Positions 16,252 to 24,180 of a stretch of 26,406 nucleotides of DNA are shown here, in pieces. How positions within the stretch are numbered: the first letter of the stretch is position 1; every line of letters begins with the position of its first letter. The position numbers and the translations under genes are program-made. The notes under the pieces are model-generated. The model made no database searches. It saw only the letters and a program-made list of their open reading frames with translations, and was not told where the DNA came from. Source of the DNA: Rhodospirillaceae bacterium (GTDB lineage Bacteria; Pseudomonadota; Alphaproteobacteria; UBA828); contig JAPPKP010000378.1 of NCBI GenBank assembly GCA_028819955.1, positions 11,131-37,536 on the forward strand. The letters run 5' to 3'.

Positions 16252-18648
16252 GTGTCGACGCGGCAGTTCGGCGAATCGATCGAGCGCAACGCCGACCCTG
16301 CTTTGCTGCGGGGCGAAGGCAGCTTCATCGACGATATCGACCTTCCCGGCGCGCTCCATGTGGCGTTTGCGCGTAGCACGCTCGCCAGGGCAAGGATTCT
16401 CTCGGTGGACACCTCTGCCGCCGAAGCCCTCGACGGCGTGATCAAGGTCTACACCTGCGACGACATTGGTACCCTCGATGCCCCGCTGCCCCTGCTGATC
16501 CCGAACCCCGACCTGACCCATCCGAAGACGCAGCGCCCCCTCGCACGCGACGACGTGTTCTATGTCGGGCAGTGCATCGCGATGGTGGTGGCGGTCGACC
16601 GCTACGTCGCCGAGGATGCGGTCCGCCTGATCGAAATCGACTACGACCCGTTGCCGGTCGAGATGGATCTCGAAAAGGCGGTCGAGGACGACGCCCCGCG
16701 CGTGCACCCGGACGTGCCCAACAACACCGCCGGCAGGTTCCGCGTCGAGACCGGAGATACTGATGCTGCGTTCGCGGAAGCCGAGCACATCACACGGATC
16801 AAGATTCGGCTTGAGCGCAGTACGGCCGCGCCGCTGGAATGTCGTGCCATCGCCGCACGCTGGGAAGCGGTGACCGGCGAGCTCACGGTGTGGGACAGCA
16901 CGCAGTCGACGGTGTCGGTGCGCGGCGCCTTGGCCGCCGTGCTCCGCATCGATGAAGACAAGGTCCGCGTGATCGCGCCCAACGTGGGCGGCGGCTTCGG
17001 CCAGAAGATCATGATGTTCTACCCCGACGAGCTGCTGGTTCCACTGGCATCGATGGAGCTGGGGCGGCCGGTCAAGTACATCGAGGACAGGGTCGAGAAC
17101 TTCATCGGCTCGTCCCAGGAGCGGACACAGATACACACCCTCGAGCTCGCGGCCTTGAATGACGGCCGGGTGATCGGCCTCAAGGACGACTTCCTGCATG
17201 ACACCGGGGCGTTCATTCCCTACGGAATCGCGGTCGCCCAGGTGAGCTCGACGTCGATCGCGGGTCCCTATCGAATTCCGAACTTTCGGGTCACGTTTCG
17301 CCCGGTCTACATGCCGATCGTGCAGGTGACCCCCTATCGTGGCTGCGGCCGGCCGCACGCCTGCTACGCCATCGAGCGCGCCATGGACCAGCTCGCCGAT
17401 GAGCTCGGCCTCGACCGTTTCGAGGTCCGCCGGAGCAACTTCATCGGAAAGGATGAATTTCCCTATCCCCGGGAGGGGTTGATCTTCGCCGACGGCCTGC
17501 AGGTCATCCACGACAGCGGCGCCTACGAAGAGGCGCTCGACAGACTAAGCGAGGCAATCGATGTCGAGGGCTTCCGCGCGGAGCAGGCGGCCGCCCGCGA
17601 GGAGGGGCGCTATCTCGGCCTCGGCTTCGGATTCTATGTCGAGGGAACCGGGCTCGGCCCTTACGAGGGCGGACACATCAAAATTCACCCGATCACCGGC
17701 AAGGTCTACGTCAACACCGGCCTCACCGACCAAGGCCAGGGCCACGAGACGGTCTTCGCCCAGATCGCCGCCGAGCAGACGGGGGCGCGTGTAGAAGACG
17801 TGATCGTCGTCGAAGGGGACACCGGCGCCTTCGAGTGGGGGGTCGCGACCTTCGCGAGCCGCGCGGCGGTTTGCAGCGGCAATGCGATCCACATGGCTGC
17901 CGTGAAGGCGCGCGCGCAGATCGTCGAGGCCGCAGCCAACATGCTGGAGTGCAGCCAGGAGGACATCGAGCTGCACGACGGCGCGGCGTGGGTGAAGGGA
18001 ACCGACCGCCGGGCGACGCTGGCAGAAATCGCGACGGCGACCAACCCGCTGCGCTACGCCTTCAACAAGCCCTCGGCCAGCGCCACGCAGTTCGCGCCGG
18101 CGAGCCGTCACGATGGGCCGCAGCTTGCGGAAGGCAGAACGCCGGGCGTCGAAGCCACCGACTACTACAGTCCGCCCTACGCAACCTGGGCGTTTGGCGC
18201 CCATGCTGCCGTGATAGAGGTCGATCCCGAACTCTGCACGATCGATGTGAAGCGCTACATCTGCATTCACGATTGCGGGCGAATGATCAACCCGATGATC
18301 GTGGACGGCCAAGTCATGGGCGGAATCGCGCAGGGCGTGGGCGGCGCGTTCTATGAGCGCTGCGAATTCGACGAAGAAGGAACCCCGCTCAACGCAAACT
18401 TCATGGATTTCTTGATTCCTTACGCGACCGAGGTCCCCGACGCGGAGATCATGCATTCGGAAACGCCGTCTCCGCTCAACCCGCTCGGCGTCAAGGGTGT
18501 CGGCGAAGCTGGAACCATTCCTGTCGCGCAGGTGTATGCCTCGGCGGTGGAGGATGCCCTGCAGCCGTTCGGAATCGCGCCAATCCGGGAGGCGCCACTC
18601 ACGCCTGACGCGATCCACCGGATGTTGAGGCGCGCACGCGACGGTTAG
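16252..18648 (+). CDS. Molybdenum hydroxylase large subunit (CoxL-like, not the CO-oxidising form)
   Basis: This is the 798-residue molybdopterin cytosine dinucleotide-binding subunit of the xanthine dehydrogenase family. Landmarks are NVGGGFGQK (244-252), the active-site loop PYRGCGR (361-367), the TDQGQGHETVFAQIAAEQTG cofactor segment, and the catalytic Glu E752 in GVKGVGEAGT. True (form I) CO dehydrogenases carry AYxCSFR with a copper-binding Cys. Here the loop is a variant of the form II AYRGAGR loop, with Cys one position later, so an aldehyde, purine-like or N-heterocyclic substrate is more likely. The start is GTG with GGGGAG upstream. Its TAG overlaps the stop of the convergent coxG. 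No molybdenum insertion genes (coxDEF or xdhC types) occur in the window. Confidence 0.93.
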   Translation: MSTRQFGESIERNADPALLRGEGSFIDDIDLPGALHVAFARSTLARARILSVDTSAAEALDGVIKVYTCDDIGTLDAPLPLLIPNPDLTHPKTQRPLARDDVFYVGQCIAMVVAVDRYVAEDAVRLIEIDYDPLPVEMDLEKAVEDDAPRVHPDVPNNTAGRFRVETGDTDAAFAEAEHITRIKIRLERSTAAPLECRAIAARWEAVTGELTVWDSTQSTVSVRGALAAVLRIDEDKVRVIAPNVGGGFGQKIMMFYPDELLVPLASMELGRPVKYIEDRVENFIGSSQERTQIHTLELAALNDGRVIGLKDDFLHDTGAFIPYGIAVAQVSSTSIAGPYRIPNFRVTFRPVYMPIVQVTPYRGCGRPHACYAIERAMDQLADELGLDRFEVRRSNFIGKDEFPYPREGLIFADGLQVIHDSGAYEEALDRLSEAIDVEGFRAEQAAAREEGRYLGLGFGFYVEGTGLGPYEGGHIKIHPITGKVYVNTGLTDQGQGHETVFAQIAAEQTGARVEDVIVVEGDTGAFEWGVATFASRAAVCSGNAIHMAAVKARAQIVEAAANMLECSQEDIELHDGAAWVKGTDRRATLAEIATATNPLRYAFNKPSASATQFAPASRHDGPQLAEGRTPGVEATDYYSPPYATWAFGAHAAVIEVDPELCTIDVKRYICIHDCGRMINPMIVDGQVMGGIAQGVGGAFYERCEFDEEGTPLNANFMDFLIPYATEVPDAEIMHSETPSPLNPLGVKGVGEAGTIPVAQVYASAVEDALQPFGIAPIREAPLTPDAIHRMLRRARDG

Positions 18649-19223
18649 ACACCACGCCCAATCAGCAGCCCGAACAGCCGCCTGATCCACGCCGCGATCG
18701 CCATCCGCGCGAGCTGCGTGCCCTCAATTGCCTTGGGCGGCTCCTGAACTTTATCCCCGGCGCCGTGCCCGCGCTGGGCAAGCTTCTCGCGGAGGTTCTC
18801 CGCAAACTGTGCGGTGAGGTGGTCGGCGACGTCTTGGATGATTCCGCTGCGTCCCATCTGCGCGAGCGCGCCGGTCAACCGGATGGTGCCGTGGAGCCTG
18901 ACCTGGGAGCCGCCATCTCGCTCTTGGATTTCGTAGGCGATACTCGCCTTTGCGCGGTTGTTGCCGTGGCGGTCGATGCCCGAAGCCTCGATCCTGGCGA
19001 GGCGGGCCTCATGGTCAATCGCGGTGATGGTCGTTTCGCCCTCGAACGCAGCCGTCACGGGCCCGAGCTTCACCGTCACCTTGCCCGTGTAGGTCGACTC
19101 ACCCGTCCGGGCGAGTAGCTCCGTGCCGGGCATGCAGGTCACGACCTCGGGCACGTCTTGGAAGAAGGTCCAGACGCGATGGGCAGGCTGGTCGATATCG
19201 AACGACGCTTCGATGTCCGGCAC
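18645..19223 (-). CDS. CoxG-like SRPBCC family protein
   Basis: This 192-residue protein begins MPDIEASFDIDQPAHRVW, followed by DVPEVVTCMPGTELL, a clear match to the CoxG / CO dehydrogenase subunit G family (START-like lipid-binding fold). A C-terminal segment (WIRRLFGLLIG) looks like a short amphipathic or membrane-associating helix. CoxG proteins help link molybdenum hydroxylases to the membrane and quinone pool. Here the gene is on the opposite strand to the hydroxylase, meeting it tail to tail with a shared TTAG, and it sits 68 bp downstream of the LpoA-type gene. It probably serves the neighbouring hydroxylase but must be expressed from a different transcript. The start is GTG with a weak ribosome site. 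Confidence 0.9.
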   Translation of the reverse strand: MPDIEASFDIDQPAHRVWTFFQDVPEVVTCMPGTELLARTGESTYTGKVTVKLGPVTAAFEGETTITAIDHEARLARIEASGIDRHGNNRAKASIAYEIQERDGGSQVRLHGTIRLTGALAQMGRSGIIQDVADHLTAQFAENLREKLAQRGHGAGDKVQEPPKAIEGTQLARMAIAAWIRRLFGLLIGRGV

Positions 19224-19291
19224 AGCGTGGTCCCGCGGTTAGGGCGTCTGTGACGACAACTCGGATTGCACTCGCGAGAACCCCGCGACGC

Positions 19292-20719
19292 CTAATCGAA
19301 GCGCGCGGGCGCGGGGCTCACCACGCGGGTCGTGCCGGCGCCCGCGACCTCGAAGACGGCGAGGCCCCGATCCGCAATCCCCTCCTCGTCGAAGCGAAAC
19401 AGCCCGTCCGCGCCGAGAAAGCCGCTTCGATTGGCGATGGCCTGCGGGCCGAATGAGGAGCTCGCACGCGCGAGTGCCGCCGCGAGCGCGGTCGCGTCGT
19501 AGGCGAGGGTGGCGATCGCGCCCGGCGGCTTCCCGAAAATCCGGCTGTAGCGCGTCTCGAAGGTCCGTCGGGCCACGGGGTCGGGACCCGCAAACCAGCC
19601 GCCTGCAAGCGCCGGCTCGCCGAGCGTCGCCGGTTCCTCCCAGAGGCCGGTTCCGAGGACGCGAATCTTGGCGGGATCGATGTCGTAGTAGGGAAGCAGC
19701 GGCGCGACCTGCCGCAGCCGGGCGCCACCGTCGGCCAGCAGCACCGCATCGAAGGGCAGCTCGCCCAGCGTGTCGAGCGTCTGGAGCCGTTTCAGGCGGC
19801 GGCGGGCGGCGGCATCGTTCTGTCGCGCAAGCGTCGCTCGCTCATCCTTCAGAGCCTGGGCGCGCCGGTCGTATTCGGCGAGCTCGCGTACCACGGCCGC
19901 CGCGTCGGACCCGTCGGGGGCGTAGGTGCGAACCCGTGTGAGCGAGAGGCCATGGAGCACTGCGGCTGCCCAGGCCTCGTCCGCTACCGCTGCGCCGTAT
20001 CGCGTCCCGGGAGCCAGCAGGGCGATGCGTCGGTGCCCGTTGATCGCCGCATGGGCGAAGACGCGCCTGATTTGCGTTCGCGGCGTATGGCCCAGCAGAT
20101 AGACGCCCTCGCTTGCTACCGTCCGGTCGGTCGAGAAGGCCACCACGGTGACGCCGTGCGCTCGGGCATCGGTGGCGACGGCGTTTACGCATTCGGCGAA
20201 CAAGGGGCCGAGGATTAGATCGACGCCGTCTTCGAGCAGAGCGAGCGCGGCCCGCTCTGCGCCCGGCGCCGTGCCTCCCGTATCGCGTGGCAGCAGAAGA
20301 AAGCGCTCGTCTGCCGTGTCGAACAGAGCGAGCTGTGCGGCGTGCAGCAGGGTTTCTCCTTCCGCTGCGTAGGGACCCGAGAGCGGCAACAGCAGCCCTA
20401 CCCTGGCGGCGGGTAGTTCCGGCTCGAGCCCGGCAACCCCGCTGTCCTCGTCCGCAGCCAGCGCGGCGGCTGATGCCGCATCGTCCGTGGCAAGGGCAGA
20501 GAGAGTCTCATCCGCCGGCGTTTCGAGCGGGGTCAAACGCTCGGGCGTTGCTGCGTCTGTTTCCGCCGCTGGGGCGGACGTCGTCTGGCCTTCGGGCGGC
20601 GCCGGCGGTACGCTCGGCGCAGCGCAGGCGCCCGCGAGGAGGATCAGCAGCAGGGCAGCGCCAGCCGATCCGATCCGCCGGCGCCGGCCGGCTGCGGAGA
20701 AGGTGCGAGGTCGATCCAT
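19292..20719 (-). CDS. Penicillin-binding protein activator, LpoA/LppC-type lipoprotein
   Basis: This is a 475-residue lipoprotein. A basic n-region (GRRRRIG), a hydrophobic stretch AALLLILLAG and a lipobox ending AGAC put the lipidated Cys at residue 32. A low-complexity Ala/Thr/Pro/Glu linker of about 65 residues follows. The rest is a periplasmic-binding-type (Leu/Ile/Val-binding) domain starting at ARVGLLLPLSGPYAAEGE. It probably acts from the outer membrane on peptidoglycan synthases, as known for LpoA. The ATG at 20719 shares CATG with the divergent rsmI start; a longer in-frame reading would run through the rsmI gene and lacks a signal peptide at its start. This divergent arrangement with rsmI and yraN is conserved in many proteobacteria. 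Confidence 0.88.
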   Translation of the reverse strand: MDRPRTFSAAGRRRRIGSAGAALLLILLAGACAAPSVPPAPPEGQTTSAPAAETDAATPERLTPLETPADETLSALATDDAASAAALAADEDSGVAGLEPELPAARVGLLLPLSGPYAAEGETLLHAAQLALFDTADERFLLLPRDTGGTAPGAERAALALLEDGVDLILGPLFAECVNAVATDARAHGVTVVAFSTDRTVASEGVYLLGHTPRTQIRRVFAHAAINGHRRIALLAPGTRYGAAVADEAWAAAVLHGLSLTRVRTYAPDGSDAAAVVRELAEYDRRAQALKDERATLARQNDAAARRRLKRLQTLDTLGELPFDAVLLADGGARLRQVAPLLPYYDIDPAKIRVLGTGLWEEPATLGEPALAGGWFAGPDPVARRTFETRYSRIFGKPPGAIATLAYDATALAAALARASSSFGPQAIANRSGFLGADGLFRFDEEGIADRGLAVFEVAGAGTTRVVSPAPARFD

Positions 20720-21653
20720 GTCCGAGGAAGCTCCCGCGACGCCCGCAGGCGCGGGGCAGACTAGGCGTGACGACCCGGTGAGTAAACCGCAGCCGGGAAC
20801 GGAGCCAGGCCTCTGGCTGGTGGCAACGCCGATCGGCAATCTGGAGGATATCTCGCAGCGGGCCCTTGCCGTTCTGGCATCCGTTGATCGCGTCGCTTGC
20901 GAGGACACCCGCCGCACCGGACGACTCCTTGCCCGCCACGGCATCGAAGCTCGTCTCGTCTCCTATCACGAGCACAATGCGGCGCGGGTCCGCCCGACGC
21001 TGATCCGTGCGCTCCGGGGCGGTGGCTCGGTGGCCCTGGTTTCGGACGCCGGCACGCCTCTGATTTCCGATCCCGGCTACAAGCTGGTCCGTGCGGCGGT
21101 CTGCGCCGGCGTGCGCGTGACCGGCTGCCCCGGCCCGAGCGCGCCGTTGCTGGCGCTCATTCTCTCTGGCTTGCCGACCGATCGGTTTTATTTTGGCGGC
21201 TTCTTGCCGCACAAGCAGGGGTCGCGCTGCCAGGCGCTCGCCGCGCTCCGGCTGCTCGACGCCACACTCGTCTTTCTCGAATCGCCCCGCCGGCTGGCTG
21301 CTGCGTTGGCAGACATGGAATCGACACTCGGCCCGCGCCCGGCGGCCGTGGCGCGCGAGTTGACCAAGCTGCACGAAGAGCTGCGGCGCGGGACGCTCAA
21401 TGAGCTCGCAGGTCATTACGCCGCCGCCGGCGCGCCCAAGGGCGAGGTCGTGGTCGTCGTGGGCGGCCGGGGCGACACGGTGCAGCCCGCGCTCTCGGAC
21501 GCGGATATCGACGCGCGCCTGGATGGTCTTCTCGCCGACGGCACGGTCCGGGACGCAGCGGCGACGCTCAGCGCCGAGACCGGGCTGCCGCGCCGCGAGC
21601 TCTATGCCCGCGCGCTGGCACGGGCACGGGAGGGATGCGCGGTCGATCCCTAG
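20718..21653 (+). CDS. rsmI: 16S rRNA (cytidine1402-2'-O)-methyltransferase RsmI
   Basis: This is a 311-residue tetrapyrrole-methylase-fold protein. RsmI signatures are GLWLVATPIGNLEDISQRAL (31-50), CEDTRRTGRLL, SYHEHN, SDAGTPLISDPGYKLV and GCPGPSA. It 2'-O-methylates C1402 of 16S rRNA with S-adenosylmethionine, fine-tuning the ribosomal P site. The chosen ATG at 20718 has GAGG seven bases upstream and overlaps the divergent LpoA-type start. The first 28 residues are poorly conserved, so a GTG at 20778 is possible but has no better ribosome site. The 3' end overlaps yraN by 19 bp. Confidence 0.94.
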   Translation: MSEEAPATPAGAGQTRRDDPVSKPQPGTEPGLWLVATPIGNLEDISQRALAVLASVDRVACEDTRRTGRLLARHGIEARLVSYHEHNAARVRPTLIRALRGGGSVALVSDAGTPLISDPGYKLVRAAVCAGVRVTGCPGPSAPLLALILSGLPTDRFYFGGFLPHKQGSRCQALAALRLLDATLVFLESPRRLAAALADMESTLGPRPAAVARELTKLHEELRRGTLNELAGHYAAAGAPKGEVVVVVGGRGDTVQPALSDADIDARLDGLLADGTVRDAAATLSAETGLPRRELYARALARAREGCAVDP

Positions 21654-22027
21654 CCTCGCGACGCGCGGCCTACGAGCGTGGCCTAGCGGCGGAGCGGCTC
21701 TGCGCGCTGCGACTCCGACTCACGGGCTGGCGTATCCTCGCGCGGCGCTACGCCACCCCTGCTGGCGAGCTCGACATTGTCGCCAAGCGCGGTGCGTTGA
21801 TCGCATTCGTCGAAGTCAAGCACCGCAAGGAACAGCGGGGCATTCTCGAGACGGTCAGCGCGCATCAGCGGCGCCGAATTGAGAACGCCGCGACCATTTT
21901 CTTGTCGCGTCATCCGAAATGGCGCAAGCTTTCACTCCGATTCGATTTAATGGTGGTGAGCCCTTGGCGATGGCCGAGCCACCTGCCCGACGCGTGGCGC
22001 CCCGACCGCAGCGGGGCCGTTCTCTAA
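21635..22027 (+). CDS. yraN: YraN/UPF0102 family endonuclease-like protein
   Basis: This 130-residue protein has the YraN pattern: a basic N-terminus, YERGLAAERL, GWRILARRY, then the PD-(D/E)XK nuclease-like core GELDIVAKRGALIAFVEVKHRK. The Asp of GELD and the E-x-K of VEVK are the predicted catalytic residues. The cellular role of the family is not established. The start overlaps the end of rsmI by 19 bp. The gene order after the LpoA-type gene and rsmI is the usual one. A purine tract lies directly against the ATG, so initiation may rely on coupling to rsmI translation. Confidence 0.93.
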   Translation: MRGRSLASRRAAYERGLAAERLCALRLRLTGWRILARRYATPAGELDIVAKRGALIAFVEVKHRKEQRGILETVSAHQRRRIENAATIFLSRHPKWRKLSLRFDLMVVSPWRWPSHLPDAWRPDRSGAVL

Positions 22028-22656
22028 CAGTATTGGCGCGGTGCCCGAGCCGGAAGGCAGGGCTGGCCGCCGCACTTGTGCTCCTTCTGGCTGGTTCACT
22101 CTCCCTCTCCGCATGCGCGGAACTCGTCATCGGCGCGGCGACGACGACCGGCGTCGCAATCGCCGAGGAACGCTCGGTCGGCGACGCGGTCGACGACCTG
22201 ACCATTCGGGCCGAGCTCAACCACCTCTTCTTCCGCGACAATGTCGAGCTTTATCGGGACGTGTCGTTCAGCGTGGTCGAGGGGCGTGTTCTGCTCAAGG
22301 GCACCGTGCCCACGCCTGAGAACCGCATCCATGCGCTTGGGCTCGCCTGGAGGGCTGCCGGCGTTCGCGAGGTGATCAACGAGATTCAGGTGACCGACGA
22401 CAGCGGCATTCTGGACTACGCGCGGGACACGTGGATTTCGGCGCAGCTCAAGGCAAAGCTTCTGGTGGACGGCGATGTCCTCTCCATCAACTACAGCGTG
22501 GAGACGGTCAACGGCACGGTCTTCCTCTTGGGAATTGCGCAGGACGAGGCGGAGCTCGCGCGGGTAACCGAGCATGCTCGTGGCATCGAGGATGTGAAGC
22601 GAGTCGTGAGCCATGTGGTGATGAAAGACGACCGCCATCGCCCGGTGACACCTTGA
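21970..22656 (+). CDS. BON-domain lipoprotein, copy 1
   Basis: This is a 228-residue predicted lipoprotein. A hydrophobic segment ends in the lipobox LSAC, so the mature protein starts at CAELVIGAATTTG. Two BON domains follow, the first around VSFSVVEGRVLLKGTV and the second around YSVETVNGTVFLLGIA. OsmY- and BON-type proteins bind phospholipid and support outer-membrane integrity. The start is uncertain: ATG 21970 has GGTGAG nine bases upstream but overlaps yraN by 58 bp and gives a long n-region. A TTG at 22033 would give a typical signal peptide without overlap, and an ATG at 21919 has no ribosome site. The gene is followed by a paralogue with a TTGA overlap. Confidence 0.85.
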   Translation: MAEPPARRVAPRPQRGRSLTVLARCPSRKAGLAAALVLLLAGSLSLSACAELVIGAATTTGVAIAEERSVGDAVDDLTIRAELNHLFFRDNVELYRDVSFSVVEGRVLLKGTVPTPENRIHALGLAWRAAGVREVINEIQVTDDSGILDYARDTWISAQLKAKLLVDGDVLSINYSVETVNGTVFLLGIAQDEAELARVTEHARGIEDVKRVVSHVVMKDDRHRPVTP

Positions 22657-23330
22657 CGACCGGCCCCGCGATCGCCTGCTCGGACCGCACCGGTAGCCGG
22701 AGCCTTCGCCCGTGGCGCCGCGTAAGGTTGGGCGCTGGGCTCGTCCTCGCGCTGACCGGGCCACTATGTCTCGCCGGTTGCGCGGACGTCATCGTAGGCG
22801 CGGCCACCACAACGGGTCTCGCGGTCGTCGAGGAACGTACGGTCGACGACGCCGTCAAGGACCTGACGATCCAAGCGGAGCTCAACCATCTCTTTTTCCA
22901 GGACGATCTCGCGCTTTACAACGACGTGTCACTCAGCGTGGTGGAGGGCCGCGTCCTGCTCAAAGGTAGTGTACCGACGTATGACGACCGAGTTCGCGCA
23001 GGTTGGATCGCCCGGCAAGGCACGCGCGTTCAGGAGGTGATCAACGAGCTGCAGGTGACCGGCGAGGGCGGAATCCTGGACTACGCGAAGGACAGGTGGA
23101 TTTCGTTTCTGCTTGGGGCCAAGCTGCTCGTCGACCTGGATATTCTGTCGGTCAATTACGACGTGGAGACCGTCAACGGCACGGTCTACCTCTTGGGAAT
23201 CGCGCAGGACGAGAATGAGCTGGAGCAGGTTAAGCAGCACGCCCGCAGCGTCGACGGCGTCGAGCGCGTCGTGAGCCACGTGATCATGAAGGACGACCCC
23301 CGTCGGCCGCCGCAACCTGATGACGGGTGA
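22653..23330 (+). CDS. BON-domain lipoprotein, copy 2
   Basis: This is a 225-residue paralogue of the preceding gene. A perfect lipobox LAGC precedes CADVIVGAATTTG, and the same two BON domains follow (SLSVVEGRVLLKGSV and YDVETVNGTVYLLGIA). By hand alignment of the mature parts, about 116 of 173 positions are identical to copy 1. The most likely start is the TTG that overlaps the copy 1 stop (TTGA), because no in-frame ATG or GTG lies in a suitable place before the signal peptide. A second TTG at about 22728 would leave almost no n-region. The stop overlaps the start of the SirB1-like gene by 11 bp. It is likely an envelope-maintenance protein at the inner face of the outer membrane. Confidence 0.85.
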   Translation: MTTGPAIACSDRTGSRSLRPWRRVRLGAGLVLALTGPLCLAGCADVIVGAATTTGLAVVEERTVDDAVKDLTIQAELNHLFFQDDLALYNDVSLSVVEGRVLLKGSVPTYDDRVRAGWIARQGTRVQEVINELQVTGEGGILDYAKDRWISFLLGAKLLVDLDILSVNYDVETVNGTVYLLGIAQDENELEQVKQHARSVDGVERVVSHVIMKDDPRRPPQPDDG

Positions 23331-24147
23331 CGGAATCGAGGGTGCGCTCCGCGCCGTCGGAACCCTCGAGGACGAAGAGATCGACCTGGCCGATGCCGCG
23401 CTGCTGCTCGGCGCCCTCGACATGCCGGGCGCATCGCTCGATGGCTATCGAGCCCATGTCGGCCGGCTCGGCGAAGATGTAGCGGCGCTCGCCCGTTCCG
23501 GCGAGCCGCTGGAACGCCGCCGCAGGCACCTCAACGCCGTGCTCTTCGAGGCGCACGGCTATGCCGGCGATACCGAGAGCTACGATGCGCCTGAGAACGC
23601 GAATCTGCTCCAGGTCATCGACCGCAGGATCGGTCTGCCGGTCAGCCTCGGCATCCTCTATATCCAGGCCGCGCGGGTGCAGGGCTGGGCGGTGGATGGG
23701 CTGGCCTTCCCCGGTCACTTCCTGGTGCGGATGGACGAAGGCGACCGCCGCGTGATCGTCGACCCCTTCCACCAGGGCCAGGCGCTGGAGGCTGGCCACC
23801 TGCGCGGCCTGCTCAAGCAATTTCAGGGCGCCGACGCGGAGCTCGATCCGGTCCACTACGCGCCGGTCGGCAACCGGGCGATCCTTCTCAGGCTCCAGAA
23901 CAACATCAAGTCCCGTGCGCTGCAGGCCGGCGACGGGGCGCGCGCCGCGGCGATCCTGGAGCGGATGCTGCTGATCGCTCCGGAGGCTGGAGGCCTCTGG
24001 CATGAGCTTGGCATGGTGCGTACCAGGCTCGGCACCATCAAGGGCGCGGTCGAGGCGTTGGAGCGGAGCCTCGCCTGCCCGCTGCCCGATGCCGTGCGGC
24101 CGCGCGTCGAGGCGGCGCTGGCGTCGCTGACGACCAGCCTGCACTGA
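23320..24147 (+). CDS. SirB1-like transglutaminase-fold protein with TPR-like tail
   Basis: This 275-residue protein has the SirB1 core: ERRRRHLNAVLFEAHGYAGD, RIGLPVSLGILYIQAARVQG, GLAFPGHFLVRM and VDPFHQGQ. The His and Asp of the transglutaminase-like triad can be seen in GHF and DPF. The position where papain-like enzymes carry Cys appears to be occupied by Ser or another residue in LPVSLG, as in many family members, so catalysis is doubtful. The last 70 residues (AAAILERMLLIAP, ELGMVRTRLG) form TPR-like helices. The function of the family is not firmly known. The ATG overlaps the end of the second BON gene, and gshB follows after 33 bp. Confidence 0.88.
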   Translation: MTGDGIEGALRAVGTLEDEEIDLADAALLLGALDMPGASLDGYRAHVGRLGEDVAALARSGEPLERRRRHLNAVLFEAHGYAGDTESYDAPENANLLQVIDRRIGLPVSLGILYIQAARVQGWAVDGLAFPGHFLVRMDEGDRRVIVDPFHQGQALEAGHLRGLLKQFQGADAELDPVHYAPVGNRAILLRLQNNIKSRALQAGDGARAAAILERMLLIAPEAGGLWHELGMVRTRLGTIKGAVEALERSLACPLPDAVRPRVEAALASLTTSLH

Positions 24148-24180
24148 GCGAGCGGTAGCGGGCGTAATGGGGACTGCGAC

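Noticed and set aside
16252..18648. Calling the coxMSL-like genes an aerobic CO dehydrogenase
   Set aside because: The AYxCSFR copper loop is absent and no coxDEF maturation genes are visible. Only the general molybdenum hydroxylase family can be supported.
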